Below, piece by piece: positions 47,644 to 59,000 of a DNA stretch of 64,000 nt (the first letter of the stretch is position 1; each line of letters starts with the position of its first letter). The notes below the pieces were generated by a model. It made no database searches and was not told the DNA's origin. It was given only the letters and a program-made list of their open reading frames with translations. The position numbers were made by a program, and so were the translations under genes. Origin of the DNA: Quercus robur (lineage: Eukaryota; Streptophyta; Magnoliopsida; Fagales; Fagaceae); assembly GCF_932294415.1 (NCBI RefSeq), contig NC_065542.1, forward strand, positions 40,761,942-40,825,941, in the 5' to 3' direction.

Positions 47644-48754
47644 ATCACAAGTACAATAAAGATATCCCAGTATTTTTAGAGGAACAAATATTGAGCATAG
47701 GATCCATATTAATATGTATATATGACTGCAATGACATGTACTGACTTATGTTTTTTGAAATCCATAAACAGTATTAAAGATATAAGACAAAAAAGAAGGC
47801 ACAAATCATCGTATCAGTTGTTAATAAATTCAAACCAAATAGTGTGCAGTGTTGGAACTAAATTAATGTGATTTACAAAGGCCACCATAACTAAAAAACA
47901 AAAGCCACCATAACTAAAAAACAAGACTTTCCCCTTTGTCTAAGCAAGACTTTTTTTGTTTTTGTTTTTGTTTTTTTGCTATGTACTTTGTAGGAATTTC
48001 CTAGTACACAAAATTAATGTGATTTACAAAGGCCACCATAACTAAAAGATAAATATCAGAGACCAAACATTGTGTATTAAGTAGCATAAAAAAGGCAAGC
48101 ACCAAAGTTTCCAACCTAGACCACAAGGTGCAGATGGCTTAAGAAAAAAAAATTCAATATTTTCTATAGTGTTTTTCAATTATAATTGTTTGTTATGTCA
48201 AGAAATGCCAAAGTGCCAAATGTTACATCAGAGACCCCAACACACATGCGCACCCGGGAAAAAAAAATCCTTAATTCAGAAAAGGAAAGAAAGGCAAGAA
48301 GCTGTTGAATAAAGCAAAAATAGATAATCAGATAAAAACTAGCAGATTTCAGAAATTCATTATTATTAAATAAATAAAAACTTTGTTAGTATTTTTTTTA
48401 ATATCATACACAAGATAGCATATAATGGCCTTTGCTAAAAAAGTATCATCTGTTCATAATATGGCAAGCTGGGTTTGAAGCCCTACAATCTCAAATAGAA
48501 CAATGGGCTAGTGCAGAAATTTAAAACTTAAAATTTACAGAACAAAACTTAAATTTTACAGAACAATGGGCTAGTATGGACTAAGTATTTTACAGAACAA
48601 TCAACTTGTCAAATTAAGGTTGTCTTCAAACTTAAATTTAAAACTAGTGCAGAAATCAAACATACAAGACCAATCAATTTCAGGTCACTAAGACAAGCCG
48701 AAGCCCAGCCAAAGCATGGTCTAACAAGCCTTTCAATCTTAATTAAAGAAAAAA
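47644..48754. other. Harbinger interior, no gene seen
   Basis: Non-coding. 'aaattaatgtgatttacaaa' plus 'ggccaccataactaaa' is present at about 47862 and again at about 48009, a dispersed direct repeat. Otherwise AT-rich. Confidence 0.5.
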
Positions 48755-49365
48755 CTGCAAACCCATAACTATTGAAGCAAACCCATAACCACGGTTTCAA
48801 TAAATCAACTAAAATACTTACCCAAACATCAAACAAAGAAAAAGAAAAAGAAAAAACTGCAAACCCATAACCATTGAAGCAAACCCATAACCACGGTTTC
48901 AATAAATCAACTAAAATGCTTACCCAAACATCAAACAAAGAAAAAAAAAAAGAAAAAATTGCAAACCCATAACCATTGAAGCAAACCCATAGCCACGGTT
49001 TCAATAAATCAACTAAAATGCTTACCCAAACATCAAACAAAGAAAAAAAAAAAAAAACTGCAAACCCATAACCATTGAAGCAAACCCATAACCACGATTT
49101 CAATAAATCAACTAAAATGCTTATCCAAACATCAAACAAAGAAAAAAAAAAGAAAAAACTGCAAACCCATAACCATTGAAGCAAACCCATAACCACGGTT
49201 TCAATAAATCAACTAAAATGCTTACCCAAACATCAAACAAAGAAAAAAAAAAGAAAAAACTGCAAACCCATAACCATTGAAGCAAACCCATAACCACAGT
49301 TTCAATAAATCAAATAAAATGCTTACCCAAACATCAAACAACGAAAAAAAAAGGAAAAAAAAAAA
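48755..49365. repeat. Minisatellite, six units of about 101 bp
   Basis: Units begin (c/t)TGCAAACCCATAAC at 48755, 48857, 48959, 49058, 49159 and 49260. Each contains two sub-copies of 'gcaaacccataacca', the stretch 'tttcaataaatcaactaaaa', 'cttacccaaacatcaaac' and an A-rich tail of variable length. The minus-strand frame 48609-49196 stays open with a repeating 'SLFDVWVSILVDLL' peptide, which follows from the repeat composition; I do not call it a gene. It lies between the promoter-like right end and the coding part of the Harbinger element. Confidence 0.9.
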
Positions 49366-49839
49366 AAAAAAAAAACAGAGAAGCACTGCGTTACCGTGAC
49401 ACGGCGGCGTGGTTGGCTGAGCTCGGAGCGGTGAAATAGTGCGTGAGGAGGTGAGGGCAGTGAGAGCTTCTTCTAGGAGTAATGGAATGAAGATGAAGCT
49501 CTGCTTTACTGAAGTGAAGAGAGAAGTCTGAGATGACTGAAGAGCCGTTGAAGAGAGTATGAAAAGGAGCGCACCACGTGAATTTGTTCTGACTGTGGGA
49601 CTGGGTAAGTAGTTTTATTTACAAAAATACCATTGAGTTATAAGTTATGGAAACCGAAAACAGCCAAAATGTGTTTTCAGTTTCCATAACTCATAACTCA
49701 AAAATCAGAGAATTGAGTGATGGAAACAGAGTTATCGTTTGGCCAAACAACATTTTTGCTATGGGTCCCACCATTTTTGAGTTATGAGTTATGAAAACTG
49801 AGAATTGAGTTACGGAAACAGCTAAACCAAACAGGCTCT
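49366..49839 (-). promoter_or_regulatory. Right sub-terminal and probable 5' region of the Harbinger genes
   Basis: 49380-49600 is GC-richer, unique-looking sequence just upstream (in minus orientation) of the minisatellite and the element's genes; it would be the promoter and leader. 49620-49839 is made of repeated 'ataactcataactc' and 'gttatggaaact' blocks leading to the inverted terminus. No TATA box was pinned down. Confidence 0.4.
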
Positions 49840-50761
49840 TAAGTGTTTTCAGTTTCTATAACTCTGTTTTTAATGGTATTTCCGTAATTAAACATACACC
49901 AAGGGACCCACCAGCCGCAACTTTTGACTCACTTTCCTTTCTTTTCTTTTCTTTTTTTCCTTCTCCACTTTTCTTTCTTCTTTCTCTGTTCTTCCGTTCA
50001 GTCTTTCTTTCTTTTTCTTCTTCCTTTTTCGTCTTTCTCACCTCAGTTATTTCTTTCTCTTTTTTTTTCCCTTCCTTTTCACCTTTCTCATCTCAGTTTG
50101 TTCACTTTTTTTTTCCCCCTCTTCCTTTTCGCCTTTCTCATCTCGGACCCATAAAAAAAAAAAAAAAATCAAGAAACATGGCTGAAGGGGTGGGTTGCTT
50201 GAATCGGTCTGAGTTTGGTGTTGAAGGACGATTTGAATTTCGGTCTTAAATCGGTGGGTTGCTTGCCGGTTTGGGTGTGGGTTTTTTCTGGGTTTGGTAA
50301 GTGGTGGTGGTGAGCGGTGGAGGGCTTTTTTCTGGGATTTGTTGTTTGTAGTGGATGGTGATGGTGGTGAAGGGTCTAACCCATTTACAGGTATGGGGCC
50401 CACAAACAGTTGAAAAATATTGAGTGATGACAAGTTGAGTGATGGTGCCAAACAGACTTCATGTAAAGTGATAGGATATTTTAAGTGATGAGTGATGAAA
50501 AAAAAATCCAAACAGGACCTAGGGAAGGAGGTGACATGGCAACAACTCAACAAGTAGCCCCTCAAATCCCAAATGAAACTTTGGAATACAAAAGTTGGAC
50601 ACTGATTATAAATTAAATTATAAACTAGCGCAATGTCCCATTGTATCCTTGTAGTTGTAGACCAAAAACGAGTGTTGATATTTTGGCCCAGTAATCAATA
50701 ACAAGAGCATACAAAATAAGAACTAAGAAGAGAGATGTCGTGCTAAGAGTTCTGTAACTCA

Positions 50762-50920
50762 TCACCGCACATCCTTGGTGCAATGGTCACTTCACAAGTG
50801 TAAGTGCTTATGGGGTGTGAGGGGTAAGGGCCATGGTTCAAGTCTCCAAGAAGGAGCTTACACATATACACTTAGATTATGTTAGAGTAGAATTTATATT
50901 ATGTATAAAAAAAAAGGGGT
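50762..50920 (+). mobile_element. tRNA-derived SINE
   Basis: Box A 'ttggtgcaatggtcac' and box B 'ggttcaagtctcc' are spaced about 60 nt apart, then 'cttacacatatacacttaga' and a terminal A run (50910-50918). This is the standard head-to-tail layout of a plant SINE. A second, weaker box-A/box-B pair ('actcgactggttggcac', 'gtggttccaatctc') follows at about 50928-50990. Confidence 0.65.
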
Positions 50921-51039
50921 TTTGTCACTCGACTGGTTGGCACTTCTTTATGTTTCCAACAAGACATTTGTGGTTCCAATCTCTCATCCTAATTGTATCT
51001 ATCAAATTATCCTAGAAAAAAGAAAGAAAGAAAAAGGAA

Positions 51040-51690
51040 GAGAGATGGGGTTTAGTGGTTACTAAAATTAGAACAATAGTGTAATCCACTTCCAGTCATA
51101 CGAAGCCAAAGTTAGTCCATATTAAACTACCCAAAAATTGCCCAAGTGCTACAAATCCAAAATTGAGAGAAAATCCTCTCATCCAAAATCCCTAGTAATT
51201 TATAATCCAATTTCCTTGGTAATTCTTGAGTATCACTCCTAAGACCTATAGGTTTTAAAAATCCAATTATATTGTTATCCTTGTTAAGCTTGATAAATGG
51301 TGGTTTAGGTGGCAATGATTTGATCTAGATAAAACAAGTAGGTGGTGGTATTATTTATTTATTTTTTTTTTGAGCCCTAGTTGGTGGTATGTTGGTAGAA
51401 AGACAAACTAGAAAGAAAATTTCGTTAACAATATTGGTTATTTGGAAAATAGTTTAGTGTATTGTTTGGTCTTTATGTGAGAAAATGAGTACCTTTCTTG
51501 CAAGTTACAATGTCCCAAGGAATATATGCCTGAAGCTAAGGGAAAGGGTAAGTGCCATTAGGCTAAAAGCTTAAACCAACCTAAATCCCTAACTTGGACC
51601 CCTAGTAACCAAGGTACTTTCTTTGTCAAATCGGCATACCATTTTTGCCCAATCAGATAGATTCCAACAACCATCCCCCCCTCCCTCCTC
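51040..51690. other. Intergenic, no gene seen
   Basis: Short T-rich tract at 51357-51370. Frames are short and lack domain features. Confidence 0.45.
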
Positions 51691-52600
51691 AAGAGTGGAA
51701 GCATCTTTGGAAGTTAAAGATCCATGAGAGACTTCAACTCCTTTTTAAGGAAAATTGTATGGGATGCTTTACCCACAAAAGAGGCTTTGAATAGGAGAGC
51801 CACAGAATGATATCAATTGAGTTCTTTGTAATTACCCAACAAAATCCCTAGATCACCTACTCATTCATTGCCCTAGAACCATCACCACTTTCTTATTATG
51901 TACTTGAACTCTAAATCTTTCTAATTCCCTAAATATTACTTTATTGTTATTATTCTTATTGATAATATTTGGAGAACTCAAAACAATTTTAAGTTTTTTG
52001 CAGGCCAATCCTCAAATCCAAGAGTTGCAGCTGGAATAATCTAGAGAGCTAACAAAGAGCATCTTGAAGCATGGACCTCCACCAAATAGTTGCCCCTTCT
52101 ATAGGTTGGGTAAAGATCAACTTTGACATAGCCACAAGACCTGGATTCTCTATTGTTGGTGTTTGCAAAAATGATTTCAAAAAGGTTAATTTTGCCAACT
52201 CCTCTATGGTTGCCTCCACAAGACCCTCTCATTGGTGAAGTTCATGATGCCCTCTTAAGTCTTAACCCTTAAATTGGCCATCCAAACATTGCATCTCTTT
52301 TGTTGTATTTGAAGGGGACTCCCTCAATATCATTGAGGCTCTCCATCACTCTTTATTTAAGGCGCTAGATTTTATTACCCTTTTTTGCCATATTTATTTG
52401 CTTCTCTTAATCCCTCTTCTTGTCAGGATTTTTGTTTTGTAAACAAAAATATTAATTGTTTGGCCCACAATATTTTTTGGTCAGTTTATTGTAAGTGAGA
52501 TGAGCCTATAAATATCTGTTATGTTCCTGATTGAATCTCTTCATCGAGATAGTTTAAGGCCCTTTTTTGCATGATTGATATTATTTTTACTTATTTAAAA
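51691..52600 (+). mobile_element. Degraded LINE 3' end (zf-RVT and RNase H remnants)
   Basis: Plus-strand peptides 'EWKHLWKLKIHERL' (about 51700) and 'VWDALPTKEALNRRA' correspond to the zf-RVT region. 'WVKINFDIATRPGFSIVGV' (about 52107) and 'FEGDSLNIIEALHHSLF' fit the RNase H-like domain. They lie in different frames with stops between them, so the copy is old. The end near 52560-52600 has the T- and A-rich tail expected of a LINE 3' terminus. Confidence 0.75.
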
Positions 52601-52914
52601 AAACTCGACGAAGTAGTACTATGCTAATATTATAATATAATACATGGATTAAAAGAAATATAATAAATAAAATTGAAAATTACAATAAATAATAAAAAAA
52701 TAAATGAGCAAAAATGACTGAAGTTGCATCATGAAAACATATTGTGTAAAAATAAATGATTAAATTTACTTTTAATCTGTTTTTTTTTTTTTTGGAAACT
52801 TTGGCTTAAGATTCTCAAAAAAGTTTTTAATAAAGGCGTGTGATACTGCTTTGAAAGCTGGCAACCCATTTAGAAGCCATGGAACAGCAAACGACAGGGG
52901 AAAAAAGCGTTACT

Positions 52915-52924
52915 CACACGTGTG
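52915..52924. promoter_or_regulatory. G-box palindrome upstream of PARP1
   Basis: CACACGTGTG contains the G-box CACGTG at 52917-52922, about 140 bp before the PARP1 start codon. G-boxes bind bZIP and bHLH factors and can act as ABRE cores. Its use here is inference. Confidence 0.4.
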
Positions 52925-53063
52925 TGAAGCTCCCGAATGGTTTTTGTTTTTGAAAGTAATAATAATAATAATAATGTGGGCCCCACTACCTAGAATTGAA
53001 GAGTATAGAATAGAGTAGAACATTTGTGAAGTGAGGTAGACAGAGTGAGAAGTGAGAGTGTGA

Positions 53064-56000
53064 ATGGCGAGCCTAGTAGTTCAGAAGCCATGGAAAGCGG
53101 AATACGCGAAGTCTTCACGATCGTCGTGCAAGACGTGCAAGACTCCCATCGACAAAGAGGTCCTCCGCCTCGGCAAAATGGTCCAAGCCACCCAATTCGA
53201 CGGCTTCATGCCCGTAAATTATCTTTTTTCATCTTCTCAAACCCTTTCCCATTTTCTTTCTCTCTTTTGCTTCCTTATCTAATATTTAGGGTTTTCGCTT
53301 TTAAGATTATGCTATTTCGTTTCTGATCATCGACTTTTTGTTATTTTTAGTAATTCTCATTCTCATTTTTTCAACCACATTCTCATTTCTTTCGTATTTC
53401 TACTTTCTATTGCTGTTGACTGTTGTGTTGTTTTCCATCTTTTACAATTTTGGTTTTTGGTTCTTCTATATTTTATATTATGTTTTTCATTTTTTGCATT
53501 TGGGTTTCTTTTTATTTTTTATGTGAACTGGTCTTCATTTTTGTATTATTTTTATCTTGATGATCAGTGACACTGGCTATGTGTTAAGCAATTTCGATTA
53601 ATTATTGATTCATGACACTTAGAGAGGGTATCTTTATTTTTTGGGTACCAAACCAAGCCAATGCCATTATATGGGAAAATTTATAAGTTGGACTCTAGGA
53701 AGCACAGACATAGATAGGCACGGCCACAACACAGCGACACAAGCAATTTCTGAAAAATTATAACATGAAACGGCTTGTATAACACTGGGTATGACTCCCT
53801 AAATGAAGTGTCTTTGCTTCCTAGGTTGGACTTCAAAGTGAGCCCCATTTTCATTTTCAAAGTCGTTTTGGTTTGGCTAAAGAAAATAGTATCTATAATG
53901 TTCCGTTGTTTAGAGGTGTACGATCAAAAAAATAAAGCTGATCATGGGTACACATCCCTCGACTTTTTAACAACCTGCTACAACTTTTCATGATGTGGTA
54001 GGATTAGCTTTTCTCAATTACTTTGAAGTTCTATAACAAGATCAGTTCAGGGCTTCTATGATGATTGATATTTGTATGTTTTCAGATTTTTTTTTGATAA
54101 TTCAATAGTTACAACAATGGGATGGGGGATTTGAACCCTAGTTCTCCTAATAAAGGAGATCATACCATGCCACTAAGCTACAAGCCTCATGACTTTAAAT
54201 TGGAATTTTTTACTTTCCATATCAACCTCGCATATTTATGGATGTATACAATACAACTTTGATATGTTTTTTGTTTTCTGAATCAGATGTGGAATCATGC
54301 TAGTTGCATACTGAAGAAAGCAAAGCAGATAAAATCGTATGTATGCTTGTATTATTTATCACCATTTCCATCAAGTAAATCAGATAGATGCAGTAATTAA
54401 CTTAACTGCTATGCGTTATTTGGATTTTAGTATTGATGATGTTGAAGGCATTGAGTTGCTTCGTTGGGAAGATCAGCAGAAGATCAGAAAGTATGTTGAG
54501 GGTGGTGGACCCTCGACCCCGGATACAAGTGCTGTCCCTACTGCACAATATGGTATTGAAGTTTCACAAACTTCTCGTGCTACCTGCAAGCACTGCAGCC
54601 AGAAGATTATGAAAGGAGAGGTTGTTTATTAATTTTCTCTGTATGTTTCTATTTTCAGAAGATATTTTTAAGCATGAAATTTGAATTTACTGGATATCAA
54701 GGGATTTTCTGGGGGAAACAAGATCTGGAAATTATAATGGCTTCTTCTAGAAATTGAAACATAAGATAAGACTTAGAGAGGAAGATTTGTTAGAAAATTT
54801 ATTAATGAAATTATTGTCCTTTTTATCAATCTGCTCTGTATTCCAAAATGAGTCAGAGATTGAATTGGTCAGCATTGTTACCAAAGCACAAGGAATCTGC
54901 AGATGTTTGATAGGTGAGACGGACAAGGGCTTGAGCAAAGTGTCCTATGTTACCTTACTTACCATAATAGGTGTCTATTACACAGTGATCAGCATATGTT
55001 TGCTACTTTTCTTCTATTAGTTCTTACCAATAGCATTTCATTGTCATGACATTATTGTAATGTTATTAATGGCTTAGCACCTTTTTTCTTTCAAGTGTCT
55101 AGTGCTCAAAAGTCCTTAAATAATGTGTCTAAGTTGCTCCACCATGCTACCAATCCAAAAACTATTGCAAGTGGTCACTTCTCATGACCTTTTTATAAAG
55201 TATGCGGTATGCTATATGGGTTTTATAATTGAAGGAGTTGACTGCAAAAAAAATGACAATGAAGCAGGTTTTATTTTTGGGTCTAATTGTAGTTAATGTC
55301 CAAAAAGAAGAGCCTGATTTAAGGAGCTTTTTAAGATTTTATAGAAGTCCTTGAAGAAGTTTTTAAATTTATATTAGTGATGTTAGAGTTGAATTCATGA
55401 AGTTAGATCGGCATCTGAATTCTGAAGATAAGATTATATATGCCAAAGTAACTAGTAATGCATAAATGCTACTTGAAGATAAAATAGCTATGCCAAAGGT
55501 GGTGACAATGATTATTTGTCACGAAGATGGTTATGTACTGAATGTTTTCACCTTTTTTTTTGATGGTTGAATTATTGCGAATAGTAATGCATAACGCTTT
55601 CAATATTCTTTTAAGTCAATAATTTTATTATTTTACCCCTAGGTTCGTATATCCACCAAGCCTGATGGCCAAGGAGCTAGGGGCTTGACGTGGAACCATG
55701 CCAACTGTTTCTTGGAACAGTCTCCATCTACTCAAGTGGAGAAGTTGTCTGGATGGGAGAGCCTCTCAGCTTCTGACCAGGCAGTCATCTGTGCCCTTAC
55801 TAAGAAGGTTCCATCTACTGCAAAGAGTGGTATGAAGTTCACTTTGATTTTATAGGAGATTGTTTTCTAATGCTGTAGCAACCACAGAACTCTTTTTTTT
55901 TTTTTCCTTCACTTTTCTCTTTCACTGTACTTGTCCTTTCAGGCACTAAAGTTGAGATACAAGAGAATAAAGAACTCTTGCAACAATCAACTTCCAAAGC

Positions 56001-59000
56001 TGGCGTAAAACGTAAAAAAGAAGTTAGTGGTGATCAGAAGCCAAAGGCTGCTAAGGCTAAAGGAGAAATGTCAGCAAGTACGGCTGCATGTATGGAGAAT
56101 GTTGCGGACTCCAGGAATGAACATTCAAAAGCTTCTGATTTGGAGAGTAAACTAGAGACCCAAACTAAAGAACTGTGGGCTCTGAAAGATGATCTTAAAA
56201 AATATGTGTCAACAGCAGAGTTGCGTGAAATGCTTGAAGCCAATGGGCAAGAGTTGACAGGATCAGAACTTGATTTGCGTGAGCGCTGGTAATATATTTT
56301 TTTTGTGCTATCTTTGAGCGTCTTATATATATATATATATATATCAAATTGTCTACAAATTTTGTCATGAATTTGTGTATCTGTTCCTGATGAAATGTCA
56401 TCACTAAATTCTCCAAAGGAGATATTTTTTTATTTTTATTTTTTGTCTTGACACTAACCTCTTGTATGCCAAGTGTATCATTATTGTTCTCTAGATCACT
56501 ATTACCCTGATAAATAAGTTTCGACATAAATGAGTGAAACTGTTGCTTTGTTTGTCATACTTTGCAATTATTAAACCCTTTTTTATATTTGAAAATAGTT
56601 CAAATGGATACGTAAGTTGTTAATAAGGTGATAATTACCACTATTTTGTATTACTCTCATCCCTTATACTAACGTGGACACAATATTGATTGTTGTAATT
56701 CTTATTTAGTGCTGATGGAATGATGTTTGGAGCACTTGCTACCTGCCCACTTTGTTCTGGTTCTCTTTGTTATTCTGGAGGCATGTATCGGTGCCGTGGG
56801 TTCTTATCAGCATGGAGCAAGTGTTCTTACTCTACTCGTGAACCTGAACGTCTGAAAGGGAAGTGGAAAGTCCCGGAAGAAACCAATAATCAATATCTCA
56901 GCAAGGTATTCAACTTGTATTCTTGTCATGTTTTAAAGTACCCAAATTGTGACATAAGTTACTCAATTGTGTGCAGTGGTTTAGATCACAAAAGGGTACC
57001 AAACCTGTTCGGATATTGCCTACATCATCATCCAACAATCCTTCTGGAAGTCAAGCTACTAACAGCCCATCCCAATCAACAAAGAGTGAAAGTTTGGGAG
57101 ACTTAAGGGTTGCTGTATCTGGGATACCTAAGGAATCCATGGTATGATTTTTTCCTTCCATTTTTTTTGATAATTAGTATAGGTTTTATTGATGACGAAA
57201 AATACTGTGTTCACGATGCTGAACTAAAATAAAAAATTACAAGAAGATTAAAGAAAAGATTTAAAAGAGCATGGGAGCTTAAAAATGGATATACAATGTG
57301 TGATTCCCCATGCTCAAGACCAATCAAACAGAGTACGAATCAACAAGGATTTTAATTGATCAAGGGTTCTCTCAAGGTCCTCAAACGTAAGACTATTTTG
57401 TTCCATCCATGCTATCCATGTCAAGCATGCTGGCACCAGATTCCATAAATCCAAAGAATGTTTCCCAAACCAATCAACAAGGATTTCATTCCACTTTTTT
57501 TTTTTTTTTTTGTTGATGTTATACACTTTTACTGAAATCATGTCCAAGGTGGTTTCAAAATCTGTGGTAAATAATTTAGTAGTGAGCTAATCTCATGATG
57601 GAGAATTTTGCAGGAGGAATTTAAGAGAAAAATTGAGGGGGCAGGTGGATCTGTTCATACCAAGATCAAGAAAGGTATATAATCCATGAACTGAATCTTA
57701 GTCTTAATAATATTGTGTCTCAACTGAACCTTAAGTTTAAAGTCTTGTGTCTTCAAAGTTATGGATGTAATGATGCATTGTTTTAGTTGTTTTGCTTAAC
57801 AATTTAAATTGCAGATACTAACTGCTTAGTTGTGAGTGGAGTGCTGGATGATCAAAATGCTGAGACGAGGAAGGCAAGGTGAAGCTGACTCAAATTGTGG
57901 GTCTTTAGTATTTGTCTTCTTTGATTCATTTTCATTTGACTTGGAATGGTATCATTAACAGGAGGATGAAGTTACCAATTGTTCGGGAGGATTATCTGAC
58001 TGATTGCATCAAAAGACAAAAGAAGCTTCCATTTGATTTGTACAAAGTTGAAGCCATTGGTGAGGCCTCTAGCATGGTCACTGTCAAAGTAAAAGGGCGA
58101 AGTGCTGTGCATGAATCTTCTGGCCTGCAAGACACAGGTCACATACTTGAGGATGGGAAAAGCATCTATAATACGACATTGAGTATGTCTGACTTATCAA
58201 CTGGTGTTAACAGGTAATATTATTTTAGGCCAGACTACACTTTTGGTCCTCCAACAATTAGGGTTAGTTTCAATTTCGTCCCTCAACTATTAAGCGTGTC
58301 CCTTACTTTCAAAATTAAGTGACTTGATTTTGAACTTTTAAGGGATGAAATTGTCACAACTAATAGTTGAGAGACCTTGATTTTGAAGTTGAAGGAAGAA
58401 ATTGACACAATTAAGTGTAGCAGGATGAAATTGAAACTGTGACAAATGTAGAGGGACCAAAATTGTAATTTGACATTTGTTTTATACCATCTTTCTTTTG
58501 AAGCTCTTTAATGATTTTATTTATCTCTTTTTCAAATAATAGCTATGATTTATCCTGGCTTAAAATCAAATGTATGCAAAGTTGGGCAGAAATATACTGC
58601 ATCATTTTTATTGGGATATTTTGTGTGAATGCAGCAATATTTCATAGTACTACAGCTCCATGTAGTTAGGATCATAGTTTAGTTAGGGGATGACCCAGAA
58701 ATTTTCTATTGGTAATTTGGGTTTGCTATCTGAATATATAGTGTACGTTTATTTCTAAGACTTTGGAGAATGAGCATTTCCATAACCCAACAAGAATTAA
58801 AAGATAAGTTGGAAGTGAAATTGTTATATGCTTGGGGGGATTGTATAGAAACTATAAATTGTGTTGGTGACCAAAACTATAATTTTTCAAGTAAACATAT
58901 AATCTCTCAAAGAAAAGTCACTGAGTGATTATAAAACATTGGAACTAGAGAAGAGAAGGGGGGCGGGTGTTGAACTTTGAGACAATTTCAAATAGCGTGG

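Larger units (their letters stand above)
37481..49839. mobile_element. 12.36-kb PIF/Harbinger DNA transposon, autonomous type but decayed
   Basis: Terminal inverted repeats (A)GAGCCTGTTTGG at 37481 and CCAAACAGGCTC(T) at 49839, with a 3-bp TTA/TAA duplication at both sides, define the ends. The contents read on the minus strand: promoter-like region 49380-49600, minisatellite, SANT-like ORF, Myb/SANT-like gene, then DDE transposase. Two-gene coding (a Myb-like protein plus a DDE transposase) is diagnostic of PIF/Harbinger. It is much longer than typical members (often 3-6 kb) because of cargo: a 1-kb inserted element, a LINE RT fragment, a GRF-finger gene and a captured TPR exon. Sub-terminal sequences differ between ends ('atcactc' on the left, 'ataactc' on the right). 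Confidence 0.8.
37303..50519. mobile_element. Older PIF/Harbinger-related element split by a nested relative
   Basis: The left part (37303-37480) starts 'tgggctatttagatttgctg' after TTA and carries 'cataactcataactcaaaaa', like the complement of 49838-49640. The right part (about 49840-50519) ends 'aaatccaaacaggacc' and carries 'gagtgatga' motifs like the complement of 37481-37660. When 37481-49839 is left out, the two outer flanks read continuously ('ggaaactaaaaacatatttt' then 'gtgttttcagtttctataac') and align with the complement of the intact inner end near 49690-49625. The outer element was therefore a roughly 0.86-kb non-autonomous copy. The right flank (TAG) does not match TTA, so the outer target duplication has decayed. 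Confidence 0.6.

Noticed and set aside
48609-49196. 195-residue minus-strand frame with repeating 'SLFDVWVSILVDLLK' segments resembling a membrane protein
   Set aside because: It is the translation of the 101-bp minisatellite; hydrophobicity comes from the T-rich strand.
50047-50565. 172-residue minus-strand frame
   Set aside because: Runs through the outer Harbinger end and a CT-rich low-complexity tract; Pro/Ser/Lys content follows base composition.
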